A model generated the notes under the pieces. It was not told where the DNA came from and did not search any database. It saw nothing but the letters and a program-made list of their open reading frames with translations. From Qipengyuania spongiae (lineage in GTDB: Bacteria > Pseudomonadota > Alphaproteobacteria > Sphingomonadales > Sphingomonadaceae), in contig NZ_CP092471.1 in NCBI RefSeq assembly GCF_026168555.1, forward strand, positions 1,188,501 to 1,252,500: a stretch of 64,000 nucleotides of DNA. The letters are read 5' to 3'. Positions within the stretch are counted from its first letter, which is position 1, and every line of letters starts with the position of its first letter. Positions 1 through 8,345 of this stretch are shown here, piece by piece. The translations under genes and the position numbers were made by a program.

Positions 1-263
1 GCGCCGCGCAGGTGCAGTTGATCGAAGACGCCGGTTTCCAGATCGGCTGTCACCAGCCGTTCGAGTGGAAGGATCGCCGCCAGCAGCGCCGCGATCCAGA
101 TCACGCCCCCGCCAGTCCGCGCAAGCAGATCGGGCTGCGGCCCGACGGCGAAGGGGAACAGCATTGCCACGGCCAGGAAGAACAGCAGCGGCAGCAGGCT
201 CCCCCCACGCCGCCCGCCCGGTAGCAGGATCGCGAGATCGCGGCGGAGCAGGACGCCGATCAT
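1..263 (-). CDS. ccmB: Heme exporter protein CcmB (N-terminal part, cut by window edge)
   Basis: Membrane subunit of the CcmABCD system I cytochrome c maturation machinery, which works with the CcmA ATPase to deliver heme to the periplasmic chaperone CcmE. The 87 visible residues start MIGVLLRRDL, carry a hydrophobic helix at about 23-40 and then the family stretch LFPFAVGP, followed by a second hydrophobic segment GVIWIAALLAAIL and DQLHLRG. This order matches the CcmB N-terminus. The ATG overlaps the ccmA stop in an ATGA arrangement, so the two are translationally coupled and co-transcribed. The C-terminal two thirds lie outside the window. The family call rests on recognised motifs and on the ccmA neighbour. 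Confidence 0.85.
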   Translation of the reverse strand, partial: MIGVLLRRDLAILLPGGRRGGSLLPLLFFLAVAMLFPFAVGPQPDLLARTGGGVIWIAALLAAILPLERLVTADLETGVFDQLHLRG

Positions 264-832
264 GCGGCGAACGCCCTGAGGGCGAGCGTTTTTCCGTCGG
301 GGAGCGCGATGGGCTGGTGCGATGCCGCGAGGCACAGCCCGCCATCCGCGCAATGGTCGGAAATCAGACCTTCCACCAGCCGCTTGCCCTCATCGTCCAA
401 GCCGTTGAGCGGTTCGTCCAGCAGCCAGATGGGCGCCTGCGCAGCCAGCAGACGGGCGAGCGCGGCGCGCTTGCGCTGGCCCGTGCTGAGAAAGCGCACC
501 GGAACGTCGGCAAGATCGGCAAGGCCCACGCGATCGAGTGTCGGCAAGCTGCGGTCAAGCCTGCTCCAGAAACCGAGGGCCGTGCCGAGCGGCACGGTCT
601 CGTCCAGCGCCAGCCGCTCATCGACGAGGGCCACGCGTCCCTCGCGCGCTATCGCGCCGGCGAAGGGGCGCAGCAATCCGGCCAAGATGCGGATCAGGCT
701 CGACTTGCCGACCCCGTTCGCCCCGGTGACATGGAGCGCGTCGCCCGCGCCGAGTTCGAGCGAAAGGCCGCGGAACAGGAGTCGGTCGCCGCGTCGGCAG
801 GCGAGGTTTGTCGCGGCGAGACGGGGTTGCAT
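260..832 (-). CDS. ccmA: Cytochrome c biogenesis heme exporter ATPase CcmA
   Basis: ATP-binding subunit of the CcmAB exporter used to release holo-CcmE during c-type cytochrome maturation at the inner membrane. The protein is 190 aa and compact, as usual for CcmA. Walker A lies at 37-44 (GANGVGKS), the signature LSTGQ at 115-119, Walker B with WLLDEP at 136-141, and the switch histidine at 172. I chose the ATG at 832 because it begins MQPRLAATNL directly before the first beta strand; the frame stays open further upstream but that extension shows no domain. ccmB follows with a 4-base overlap. The gene is divergent from phhB, with 66 bases between them that must hold both promoters. Confidence 0.92.
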   Translation of the reverse strand: MQPRLAATNLACRRGDRLLFRGLSLELGAGDALHVTGANGVGKSSLIRILAGLLRPFAGAIAREGRVALVDERLALDETVPLGTALGFWSRLDRSLPTLDRVGLADLADVPVRFLSTGQRKRAALARLLAAQAPIWLLDEPLNGLDDEGKRLVEGLISDHCADGGLCLAASHQPIALPDGKTLALRAFAA

Positions 833-898
833 GGCATCCGCGCTTAGGCAAAAGGCCGGGCACGAACAAGCTGTGGCACTAGCGACGAGGAACACGCG

Positions 899-1189
899 AT
901 GTCGGTCGAGGAACTGAGCCAGGAAGAACGCGACACCTGGATGCGCGCGCTCAAGCAATGGTCGCTTGCGCGCGAGGGCAAGGCGATCGAGCGGACATTC
1001 GAATTCGCAGACTTTCGCGAGGCATGGGGCTTCATGAGCCAGGTCGCGCTGATGGCGGAAAAGCGCGACCATCACCCCGAATGGTTCAACGTCTACAACA
1101 AGGTCGAGATCACGCTGACCACGCACGACGCCGGAGGCCTGTCCCTGCGCGACGTGAACATGGCCAAGGCGATCGACAAGCTGGTCTGA
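899..1189 (+). CDS. phhB: 4a-hydroxytetrahydrobiopterin dehydratase (pterin-4a-carbinolamine dehydratase)
   Basis: Dehydrates 4a-hydroxytetrahydropterin, recycling the cofactor used by phenylalanine hydroxylase; cytosolic. At 96 aa it has the usual family length. The diagnostic motif is present: E-K-R-D-H-H-P-E-W at 54-62, with catalytic-type His58, His59 and His76 and an aspartate further on (Asp85). No phenylalanine hydroxylase gene lies in the window, so its partner is elsewhere or it serves another pterin pathway. It is divergent from ccmA and convergent with the short-chain dehydrogenase, whose stop is only 15 bases away. Confidence 0.93.
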   Translation: MSVEELSQEERDTWMRALKQWSLAREGKAIERTFEFADFREAWGFMSQVALMAEKRDHHPEWFNVYNKVEITLTTHDAGGLSLRDVNMAKAIDKLV

Positions 1190-1204
1190 TCGCCGGGCAG
1201 CGGT

Positions 1205-2011
1205 TCAGCTGCCCATCGGGCGGGTCAGCGACTTGGCCTGGCTGCGCACCCGGCCCGGCAGCCAGCGCGCACCGAAGGCGATGCGCTTGGCGGTCTTGCC
1301 GATCAGCCAGTGCAGCTTGTCGCCATGCACCGCGTCCCACACGGCGTCGGCCACCTGTTCCGGACTGGTCAGTTCCAGGCCCGCCGCGGCGACGCGCTGG
1401 CGGATGGATTCGTTCGACTTGGTATTGGGCGACTGGTCGAGCAGCGGGGTTTCGATGAAGCTCGGGCAGACGCTCGCAACCTTGATCCCGTGCTCCGCCC
1501 ATTCGGCATCGAGGCTCTCGGTCATGCCGCGCACGCCGAACTTGGTCGCCGAGTAGACCGAGGCGCCGCCGGTGCCGTAGATCCCCGCGGCGCTCGCGGT
1601 GTTGATCAGAGCGCTGCCGGGCGCGGTTTTCTTGAGGTGGGGCAGCGCGGCCTGCGCCCCCCAGAATACGCCTTTGAGATTGATGTCGATGCAGCGCTCG
1701 ACCTCTTCCGGGCTGTTCTCCTCGAGCGATCCGCCGAGCGGGATGCCGGCATTGTTGGCCAGCACGTCGATCCGCCCGCCGGTCGCGGTGGCGAAGCCGT
1801 CCAGCGCCTCGTCCCAGGCGGCGCGGTCGCGCACGTCGAACTTGTGGTGATAGACGAAGCCGTGGCCGATCATGTCCTCGGTCGCCAGCATGCCGTGTTC
1901 GTCAACATCGCCGAGCCCGACGAACCAGCCCTCGCGTCCGAAGCGCTGCGCGATCGCGCGCCCGATCCCCGACGCGCCGCCGGTCACGAAAATCGCCTTG
2001 CGCTTGCTCAT
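1205..2011 (-). CDS. Short-chain dehydrogenase/reductase (SDR family)
   Basis: Classical SDR of 268 aa. The NAD(P)-binding TGGASGIG is at 10-17, NNAG at 86-89, and the catalytic tetrad Asn111, Ser140, Tyr153 and Lys157 (YSATK) is intact, so it should be an active oxidoreductase. The start at 2011 was preferred over the longer open frame because a GGATGGGG purine stretch lies at good spacing before that ATG and the protein then begins right at the Rossmann fold. The C-terminal tail (about 230-268) is basic with several Arg/Lys and a hydrophobic-basic patch, possibly peripheral membrane binding. The substrate cannot be told from sequence; this class covers many alcohol and ketone substrates. 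Confidence 0.85.
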   Translation of the reverse strand: MSKRKAIFVTGGASGIGRAIAQRFGREGWFVGLGDVDEHGMLATEDMIGHGFVYHHKFDVRDRAAWDEALDGFATATGGRIDVLANNAGIPLGGSLEENSPEEVERCIDINLKGVFWGAQAALPHLKKTAPGSALINTASAAGIYGTGGASVYSATKFGVRGMTESLDAEWAEHGIKVASVCPSFIETPLLDQSPNTKSNESIRQRVAAAGLELTSPEQVADAVWDAVHGDKLHWLIGKTAKRIAFGARWLPGRVRSQAKSLTRPMGS

Positions 2012-2096
2012 CCGGTCCATCCCCATCCATTGCGAACCGCGCGGGACGGGAGGTCTCGCGCGGTTCGCAGAACTATCTTTCGCACTCGCGTCGTCG

Positions 2097-4169
2097 TCAA
2101 CGCGCGGCGGCCGGGCCGAGTCCCCGCACATATTCGCCGCCGGTCACGATCTGCGCGCTAGAATTTGCGACCGTGTTGCCGACCGGTTCCGCTCTCCCGC
2201 CGAGGCAGGTGGAAAGGAAGTTCTCGGCCACCGCGTTGAAGGCGATATTGTTGGCAGGCTCGCGGAAACCGTGGCCCTCGTCCGGGAACAGCACATAGGT
2301 CACCGGGATGCCGTCGGCCTCCATCGCCTCGACGATCTGGTCGCTTTCCGCCTTGTTAACGCGCGGATCGTTGGCACCCTGGCCGATTAGCAGCGGTTTG
2401 CTGATGCGGTCGGCCGCGTAGAGGGGGCTCATTTCCTTGAGCGCGGCCAGTCCTTCCGGCGTGCCGGGATCGCCCATGCGGTCGTGGAACTGGCGGATGA
2501 TCGGCTCCCAATAGGGCGGGATCGTCTTGAGCAGGGTTTCCAGATTGGAGGGGCCGACGATGTCGACGCCGCAAGCGAACTTTTCCGGATAGAAGGCCAT
2601 GTTCGCCAGCGTGGCATAACCGCCGTAGCTGCCGCCCATGATCGCCGCCTTGTCGCGCGTGGTGATCCCCTGTTGCACGGCCCAGTCGAGCGCATCGTGG
2701 ATGTCGTACTGCATGGTCGTGCGCCAGTTCTTGTTCCCGGCATTGGTGAACGCCTTGCCGAAGCCGGTCGAACCGCGGAAATTAACGCTCATCACGGCGT
2801 AGCCGCGATTGGCGAGCCACTGATGCGAGGAATTGTAACCGTAGCCGTCGCGCGCCCACGGGCCGCCGTGGACGATCATCACCAGCGGCACCGGCGCATC
2901 GGGCACGCCGTCGGCATCCGGGTCGCTTCCTGCCGGCAGGGTCAGGTAAGTCGGCAGGGTGAGCCCGTCGCGCGCCGTGATCTCGCGCGTGTACATGGGT
3001 TGCAGCGGCGCACCTTCGAGCTCGGGCCGACTGGTGTAGAACCTGGTCAGCGTCCCCGCCTTGCGGTCGTAGAGATAGGTGGCGCTGGGCGCGGTCACCG
3101 GATCGTTCGCGACCAGCCACTTCGCATTGTCTTCGGTGGTGTCCTGCACGGCCCATTCGCCTTCCAGACGGCTGTCGAGGAAATCGAAGGAAGCTTTGGT
3201 CGCCGGATCGGTCGCGGTCCATTCGTTCTGCAGGTAATAGGTCGAATAGGCTAGCACCTCGCCGGTCATCGGGTCGCGCAACGTGCCGCCCAGATCCGCC
3301 TTGTCGCTCTCGGCGAGCAGGCGCCTCTCGCCGGTGGCGACGTTTTGGGCGTAGAGCGCGGCGGTGTCGCGGCCGCGGCTGTCGATCCAGTACAGCGTCT
3401 TGCCGTCGGTGGTGTAGCCGGCGGGGCTGGTGGTGAGCGCATCGTCGAGCGTGGTGCTTTCGATCGGCGTCTCGGCCACCTTGCCGTTCGCGATCGGGAA
3501 ATAGTCGGTTCCGCCCTGCGCGTTTTGCCGCATCGCCATCCTCAGGGTCAGCGTGTTGTCGGCCATAAACCCGGTATAGCTGTCGTTCTGCTGGACCAGC
3601 GTCGTCTTGCCGGTGTTGAGGTCGAGCAGGTGGACGTCGTGGAACCGCGGATCGCGATTGTTCACTCCGATCAGCAGCTTGTCCTTCTGGATCGTCGATG
3701 CTCCGATCACCTGCACGCGGGTCTTCTCGAACGGCGTCAGCACCGTTTCTTCGCCGCTTTCCAGATCGACCCCGTAAAGCAGGAAGTTCTCGTCGCCGCC
3801 CTTGTCGCGGACATAGAGGATGCTCTTGCCGTCCGGCGCCCAGAAATAGCCGCCGGGCGGGCGGTCCTTGATGCTGGTCATTCGCCGCTCGGCGGAGGGA
3901 TTGTCGGCCGGCGCGACATAGACGTTGAGCGTTCCCTCCCACGGGGCCATCCAGCTGAGGTAGCGGCCATCGGGGCTGATCTGCCCGCCGGTTCTGGTCG
4001 GATTGCCGAACAGCGCCTGGCGGGGAATGAGCGGGGCGGCCACGGCCGGCGCGGTGACGGTTTGGGTGGAAGCGGCGGTCATCGGCCTCTCGTCGGTCAT
4101 GGAATTGCAGGCGGCAAGGCTCAACGAAGCGGCGGCCGCCAGCAGGGCGAAACGGGTCTTGCGGATCAT
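2097..4169 (-). CDS. S9 family serine peptidase (prolyl oligopeptidase/acylaminoacyl-peptidase type), lipoprotein
   Basis: A 690-aa exported peptidase with an N-terminal beta-propeller and a C-terminal alpha/beta hydrolase domain, the S9B/S9C layout that cleaves short peptides. The nucleophile sits in GGSYGGYA (Ser514); Asp601 in NDPR and His633 in DEGHGF complete the triad. The N-terminus is a lipoprotein signal: a charged start, a hydrophobic stretch and the lipobox LAAC with Cys21, so it should be anchored in the envelope. The ATG at 4169 is supported by a strong GGGAGGGAG upstream. It stands alone between two minus-strand genes. The exact substrate is unknown; related enzymes in this order are often many per genome and used in peptide scavenging. 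Confidence 0.9.
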   Translation of the reverse strand: MIRKTRFALLAAAASLSLAACNSMTDERPMTAASTQTVTAPAVAAPLIPRQALFGNPTRTGGQISPDGRYLSWMAPWEGTLNVYVAPADNPSAERRMTSIKDRPPGGYFWAPDGKSILYVRDKGGDENFLLYGVDLESGEETVLTPFEKTRVQVIGASTIQKDKLLIGVNNRDPRFHDVHLLDLNTGKTTLVQQNDSYTGFMADNTLTLRMAMRQNAQGGTDYFPIANGKVAETPIESTTLDDALTTSPAGYTTDGKTLYWIDSRGRDTAALYAQNVATGERRLLAESDKADLGGTLRDPMTGEVLAYSTYYLQNEWTATDPATKASFDFLDSRLEGEWAVQDTTEDNAKWLVANDPVTAPSATYLYDRKAGTLTRFYTSRPELEGAPLQPMYTREITARDGLTLPTYLTLPAGSDPDADGVPDAPVPLVMIVHGGPWARDGYGYNSSHQWLANRGYAVMSVNFRGSTGFGKAFTNAGNKNWRTTMQYDIHDALDWAVQQGITTRDKAAIMGGSYGGYATLANMAFYPEKFACGVDIVGPSNLETLLKTIPPYWEPIIRQFHDRMGDPGTPEGLAALKEMSPLYAADRISKPLLIGQGANDPRVNKAESDQIVEAMEADGIPVTYVLFPDEGHGFREPANNIAFNAVAENFLSTCLGGRAEPVGNTVANSSAQIVTGGEYVRGLGPAAAR

Positions 4170-4240
4170 GTCAGAACTCCCTCCCAGGTGTGGTGCGAGC
4201 TTAATGCACTCCGGCGACCCAAGGCAATCGCCTTCGATCG

Positions 4241-4858
4241 CTAGAGCGCGGAATTGTTGTAGCAATGCCAGGTGAAGATCGCCATCGCGCCGCGGTGCGG
4301 GCGCCATGGTTCGGCGAGGGTCCGCGTCTCCTTTTCGGCAGGGCGCGCCTCCAGATCGAGCAACCGCGCGACACCCTCCTGCACCGCCAGATCGCCGGCC
4401 GGCCAGATATCCGGGCGCCCTTCCGCGAAAAGCAGGTAGATTTCCGCCGACCACCGCCCGATGCCCTTGATCTGTACGAGTTCCGCGATCGCCGCCTCGT
4501 CGTCGTCGGGAAGGGCGTCGAAATCGACTTCCCCCGCGACCACCAGTTCGCACAGGCTCCGGGCATACCCCTGTTTCTGGCGGGACAGACCACAGGCCCG
4601 CAGGGTGTCGAAATCGCGGACGAGCAGTTCCTGGGGCGCGAAATCCTCACCGAGTTCGGCCTCGAGCTTGCTCCACATCGACGAGGCGGCGGCGACCGAA
4701 ACCTGCTGCCCGACGATCGTGCGCAGCATGGTCATGTAACCGGTCGGGCGGATTCGCGGTTCGGGATAGCCGACGAGAGCCAGCGCCCGCGCGATGCGCG
4801 GCTCGATTGCGGCCACCGTGTCGATGCCCTGACGCAATTGCGCGGCGCTCAGTCCCAT
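4241..4858 (-). CDS. DNA-3-methyladenine glycosylase II (AlkA-type, HhH-GPD)
   Basis: Base-excision repair enzyme that removes alkylated purines. The 205-aa protein is a bare HhH-GPD domain without the extra N-terminal domain of E. coli AlkA. A helix-hairpin-helix lies at about 128-144 (QIKGIGRWSAEI) and the catalytic aspartate is Asp156 in AGDLAVQEG. The TMLRTIVGQQVS block at 43-54 is typical of the family. There is no iron-sulfur cysteine cluster, which argues against endonuclease III or MutY. It starts about 100 bases from the divergent ferredoxin gene. Confidence 0.9.
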   Translation of the reverse strand: MGLSAAQLRQGIDTVAAIEPRIARALALVGYPEPRIRPTGYMTMLRTIVGQQVSVAAASSMWSKLEAELGEDFAPQELLVRDFDTLRACGLSRQKQGYARSLCELVVAGEVDFDALPDDDEAAIAELVQIKGIGRWSAEIYLLFAEGRPDIWPAGDLAVQEGVARLLDLEARPAEKETRTLAEPWRPHRGAMAIFTWHCYNNSAL

Positions 4859-4955
4859 CCGAAACCTCCTCGCCCGTCGCTACTTCCTTGCAAAGGGCAG
4901 GTTCGCCCCCTAGCAGCGCGGCGACCGCAGAAACAACAGGAGCGCGCGCTCTCCC

Positions 4956-5273
4956 ATGCCCAAACTGATCGTCACCACCCGCGAAGGCGAAACCTCCGAA
5001 GTCGAGGTCGGCGACGGCCTGACCGTTATGGAAGCCATCCGCGACAACGGGTTCGACGAGCTTCTGGCGCTGTGCGGCGGCTGCTGTTCCTGCGCGACCT
5101 GCCACGTCCATGTCGACCCGTCCTTCGCCGAGCGCCTGCCGGAGATGAGCGAAGACGAGGACGACCTGCTTGAATCCTCCGACCACCGCAACGAACGCTC
5201 GCGGCTGAGCTGTCAGATACCGCTCACCGCCGAACTGGATGGACTGCGCGTCACGATCGCGCCGGAAGACTGA
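4956..5273 (+). CDS. 2Fe-2S ferredoxin (adrenodoxin/FdxB-like)
   Basis: Small electron carrier of 105 aa. The cysteine spacing C40-x5-C46-x2-C49 with a distant Cys86 is that of the vertebrate/putidaredoxin-type 2Fe-2S ferredoxins, which feed cytochrome P450s or, in the Isc-linked forms, iron-sulfur assembly. Cys43 and Cys44 are additional cysteines inside the loop. No reductase or P450 is next to it, so the partner is unknown. It ends 11 bases before the cysteine synthase gene on the same strand, so a two-gene unit is likely, which would fit a link to sulfur metabolism, but that is inference. Confidence 0.9.
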   Translation: MPKLIVTTREGETSEVEVGDGLTVMEAIRDNGFDELLALCGGCCSCATCHVHVDPSFAERLPEMSEDEDDLLESSDHRNERSRLSCQIPLTAELDGLRVTIAPED

Positions 5274-5284
5274 TAATACGCGCC

Positions 5285-6295
5285 GTGCCGGACCGTGCTC
5301 TACCCGACAGTCTCGCGCTGATCGGCAATACGCCGTTGGTCGGGCTCGCCGGGCCGAGCGAGGCGGCGGGCTGCGATATCTACGGCAAGTGCGAGTTCGC
5401 CAATCCCGGCGGTTCCGTGAAAGATCGCGCGGCGCTGTCGATCGTCCGCGATGCCGAGGCGCGGGGGGCGCTCAAGCCCGGCGGCACCGTGGTCGAAGGG
5501 ACGGCGGGCAATACCGGCATCGGCATGGCGCTGGTCGCCAACGCGCTGGGCTATCGCACGATCATCGTGATGCCCGACAACCAGTCGCGCGAAAAGATGC
5601 AGACATTGCGCGCGCTCGGTGCCGAACTGCGTACCGTGCCCCCGACCAAGTTCGCGGACCCCAGCCATTTCGTCCACACCAGCCGCCGGCTGGCCAAGAA
5701 AACGCCCGGTGCGATCTGGGCCAACCAGTTCGACAACACCGCCAACCGCCAGGCCCATATCGACGGGACCGCACCCGAATTGTGGGACCAGCTCGATGGG
5801 CGGATCGACGGCTTCACCTGCGCGGCGGGAACCGGCGGAACGCTCGCGGGCGTTGGGCTGGGGCTGAAGGCGCGCGATGCCGACTGTACCATCGCCCTGA
5901 CCGACCCGCACGGCGCAGCTCTCTACAATTACTTCGCTTGCGGAGAGCTATCTTCCGAAGGTTCCTCGGTAGCCGAAGGTATCGGGCAGGGGCGCATCAC
6001 CGGCAATCTGGAAGGCGCTCCGGTCGATACGCAGTTCCGGGTTTCGGACGAGGACGGGCTTTATTGGGTCGGTCGGCTGCTGTCCGAAGAGGGGCTGTGC
6101 CTCGGTCTGTCGAGCGGTATCAATGTCGCCGGAGCCGTTGCGCTCGGCCGCTATCTGATCGCACAGGGGCGAGCCCATCCGCGCGTCGCGACGATCCTGT
6201 GCGACAGCGGAATGCGCTATCTCTCCACGCTTTACGACGCCGACTGGCTGCGCGCCAAGGGCCTTCCCGTGTTCGACTGGCTGGAGCGCGCCTGA
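5285..6295 (+). CDS. Cysteine synthase A-like PLP enzyme (O-acetylserine sulfhydrylase fold)
   Basis: Fold-type II pyridoxal-phosphate enzyme, 336 aa, that would make cysteine from O-acetylserine and sulfide. The PLP lysine is Lys46 in GGSVKDR, the substrate loop EGTAGNTGIG is at 71-80, and the phosphate-binding AGTGGT lies near 182-187. The start GTG at 5285 places MPDRALPDSL just before the conserved IGNTPLV. It differs from canonical CysK in its middle region (DPHGAALYNYF) and has an extended carboxyl end, so it belongs to the divergent group common in alphaproteobacteria; cystathionine synthase or D-cysteine metabolism cannot be excluded. It is probably co-transcribed with the upstream ferredoxin. 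Confidence 0.85.
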   Translation: MPDRALPDSLALIGNTPLVGLAGPSEAAGCDIYGKCEFANPGGSVKDRAALSIVRDAEARGALKPGGTVVEGTAGNTGIGMALVANALGYRTIIVMPDNQSREKMQTLRALGAELRTVPPTKFADPSHFVHTSRRLAKKTPGAIWANQFDNTANRQAHIDGTAPELWDQLDGRIDGFTCAAGTGGTLAGVGLGLKARDADCTIALTDPHGAALYNYFACGELSSEGSSVAEGIGQGRITGNLEGAPVDTQFRVSDEDGLYWVGRLLSEEGLCLGLSSGINVAGAVALGRYLIAQGRAHPRVATILCDSGMRYLSTLYDADWLRAKGLPVFDWLERA

Positions 6296-6339
6296 GCACC
6301 GGACTTGACCCGGAGCGCGCCTTGGCTAGGCTCGGTGCA

Positions 6340-6768
6340 ATGAATGCGGCGTCAGAACTGTCCCGCCCGGCGCGGGCTTCGCGTAGGCTCGAGAAATCGC
6401 GAGCCGTGAAATCGGGGACCGGCGAGCTGGCCGAAGGCGAGCCGGCGATCGCGCAGGGTGGCAAGCGCGGTCAGGCGATGCAGCGGCTCCAGGTAGGCGC
6501 TGCGGGTGTTCTGGGCATCGTCATGCTCATCGGCCTCGTCAGCGTGATCGAGAACCGCGCCCAAGTGACCGAAGCGAACTCGGTGCCGGAAGCCGCATCG
6601 ACCACCGCCCCCGGCGATGCCGCCCCGCAATCCGATCCGTTGGTCGAGGCGGGCGTGGTGCCCGATCTGCCGGCAACCCCGACGCCCACTGCCAGCGCCC
6701 CGCCGCCCGTCCTGCTCGAAGAAGGTTCGGGGCAGGCCGCGGAAAGAGCCGAACCGGTTGTTCGCTAG
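6340..6768 (+). CDS. Uncharacterised single-pass membrane protein
   Basis: A 142-aa protein that I do not recognise. Residues 1-50 are polar and Lys/Arg-rich, 51-70 form one clear transmembrane helix (QVGAAGVLGI then VMLIGLVSVI), and 71-142 are Pro/Thr/Ala-rich and probably periplasmic, with no cysteine or catalytic motif. This is the layout of an N-in anchor with a disordered periplasmic tail. Its last 11 bases overlap the start of the following lipoprotein gene, so the two are made together. The ATG at 6340 is the first start after the cysteine synthase gene, 44 bases downstream of its stop. Confidence 0.6.
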   Translation: MNAASELSRPARASRRLEKSRAVKSGTGELAEGEPAIAQGGKRGQAMQRLQVGAAGVLGIVMLIGLVSVIENRAQVTEANSVPEAASTTAPGDAAPQSDPLVEAGVVPDLPATPTPTASAPPPVLLEEGSGQAAERAEPVVR

Positions 6769-7519
6769 GGCTTGGCTGGCGCTGTCAGCGCCGCTCGCAT
6801 TGATGGCCTGCGACGCGGGCGGTGCCGAGGCGACCGACAAAACGCGGGGCGAGCCGGTTGCCAAGGTAGGCTTGGTCTCGACCTTGCCGATCTATTGGCC
6901 GGAGAGTGCCGAGTTCGGCGACATCCTGCGCGATGATGGAGAGAAGAGCTGGGTGCGCCAGACGATCGAGGCCGAATACGACCTCGCCCCGCTCGATACC
7001 TTCGATACGGCCACTCTAGCAGATATTGATCTGCTGATCCTGGCGCAGCCGCGCGCGCTTTCGGCGGCGGAGAATGTCGCGCTCGACGACTGGGTGCGCG
7101 GGGGCGGGCGGGTTCTCGTCTTCGCCGATCCGATGCTGACCTTCCATTCGCGCTTTCCCATCGGTGATCGCCGGCGCCCGCAGGATGTCGTCCTGCTGTC
7201 GCCCATCCTCGCGCGCTGGGGCCTGGAACTCGTCTATGACGACAGCCAGCCAGAGCGAGAGCGCATGGTCATGACCACGGCTGGCGCGATCCCGGTCGAT
7301 CTCGCCGGCCGGTTCCTTGCCCGCGAAACCTTCGCTCCCTCGGATTGCGCGATCGCTGCCGAAGGCCTCGTTGCCCGCTGCTCGATCGGCGAGGGCAAGG
7401 CGCTGCTGATCGCCGATGCTGCCATGCTCGATTCGGACGATCATGTCGGCCATTCGGGATCTCACGACGAACAGCCCCACGTGCTCGGCGAGCTGATGCG
7501 GTCCACTCTGCACGATTGA
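6758..7519 (+). CDS. Lipoprotein with GldG/ABC-auxiliary (glutamine amidotransferase-like) domain
   Basis: A 253-aa exported protein. From the TTG at 6758 it begins MFARAWLALS and has a hydrophobic stretch ending in the lipobox LMAC, with Cys18 as the lipid anchor; no ATG gives a signal peptide, so I prefer the TTG despite its rarity. Residues about 90-130 (LLILAQPRAL, then WVRGGGRVLVFADP) match the gldG/DUF4350-type domain that accompanies gliding-motility and uncharacterised ABC exporters. No ABC ATPase or permease is nearby. It overlaps the preceding membrane protein by 11 bases and is the last gene before the dcw control region. Function unknown; sugar or cofactor sensing is only a guess from the fold. 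Confidence 0.65.
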   Translation: MFARAWLALSAPLALMACDAGGAEATDKTRGEPVAKVGLVSTLPIYWPESAEFGDILRDDGEKSWVRQTIEAEYDLAPLDTFDTATLADIDLLILAQPRALSAAENVALDDWVRGGGRVLVFADPMLTFHSRFPIGDRRRPQDVVLLSPILARWGLELVYDDSQPERERMVMTTAGAIPVDLAGRFLARETFAPSDCAIAAEGLVARCSIGEGKALLIADAAMLDSDDHVGHSGSHDEQPHVLGELMRSTLHD

Positions 7520-7850
7520 GCAAGATGGGGGATTTTCCGGGACAGACCGGGGATCGCCTCAGCCGGATCACGAAATTGCACGTCTATCTTCTCTCGCTTG
7601 CCTACCTTGCTCGCATAAGCGCCGGGCAATTTATGGCCGAAATTCAACGTTCTAGACAAACTTCCCCAAAAATCCCGTAATTTTCCCTTCCATCCCAAGT
7701 CGTCCCGCGATATTTCAGTGGGCCATCGGACATACCGAGTTCTGACGAGTCCCTTCGCGGGGACACGCCACCAGCGTTTTCGCGCCGGGGGCAACGGGGA
7801 AGGTCTGTCCGTGGGGAAGAGCGCAGTCACGGGGCAGGGGCGGACCAGAA
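7520..7850 (+). promoter_or_regulatory. dcw cluster control region with five phased TCCC repeats (putative MraZ operator)
   Basis: This is the only stretch over 300 bases without a gene. TCCC occurs at 7663, 7673, 7684, 7693 and 7703, that is every 9-11 bases, about one helical turn apart, so GGGA faces one side of the helix on the minus strand. MraZ is known to bind short direct repeats containing TGGG-like cores about 10 bp apart upstream of its own gene, so an autoregulatory operator is the best explanation. A weak sigma-70-like pair, TTGCTC at about 7610 and TTTATG 17 bases later, lies just upstream. The last 140 bases before mraZ show no clear structure. The operator is well seen; the promoter is not certain. 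Confidence 0.55.
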
Positions 7851-8345
7851 GTGTCGGGTTTCGGCGGATATAGCGGACAGGCCTGGTCGCCCGCGGGCGA
7901 CAAGGGCCGGTACGTGCTCCCTCCGCTTTTCCGCAAGGCGGTCCGCGATTCCTCTGACGGCCGCGTTCTCTGCCTGGCCAAGCACGACCGCTGGAACTGC
8001 CTCACCGGCTTCGGCCTGTCGCGCAAGCTCGAGCTCGAGGACCAGCTCGACCGCGAGGAAGATCGCGCGCTCGCCCGCGGGGTCGATTTCGACCGCGAGG
8101 TCCGCTCCAGCCAGTTGAACGGTTTCGTCGAACTGCCCTTCGACGATAGCGGCCGCTTCGTGATGCCGGAATATCTGCGCGACCTCGGGAATATCGGGGA
8201 CGGGCTCTTTTTTCAGGGCGGCGGGCGCTTCTTCACACTTTGGAACCCCGCCGAACTGATGCGGATGAGCGACGACTGGGCTGCTGCCAAGGCCGCCTGC
8301 GCCGCGCTGGTCGCCGAAGCCGAGGCGAAGGGGAAGAAGAAGTGA
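7851..8345 (+). CDS. mraZ: Division/cell wall cluster transcriptional regulator MraZ
   Basis: DNA-binding protein of the SpoVT-AbrB fold that represses the dcw cluster through repeats upstream of itself. The 164-aa protein has the two tandem family repeats: [15 protein letters not shown] at about 17-31 and [13 protein letters not shown] at about 99-111. It starts with GTG. The C-terminal end is rich in Ala/Glu/Lys. Its TGA overlaps the GTG of rsmH (GTGA), giving coupled translation. It heads the cluster, the usual position. Confidence 0.93.
   Translation: MSGFGGYSGQAWSPAGDKGRYVLPPLFRKAVRDSSDGRVLCLAKHDRWNCLTGFGLSRKLELEDQLDREEDRALARGVDFDREVRSSQLNGFVELPFDDSGRFVMPEYLRDLGNIGDGLFFQGGGRFFTLWNPAELMRMSDDWAAAKAACAALVAEAEAKGKKK

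Noticed and set aside
7462..7830. Minus-strand open frame of 122 codons in the dcw control region
   Set aside because: It overlaps the 3' end of the lipoprotein gene and the phased repeats, is rich in Arg/Pro/Ser and has no clear family; more likely a chance frame.
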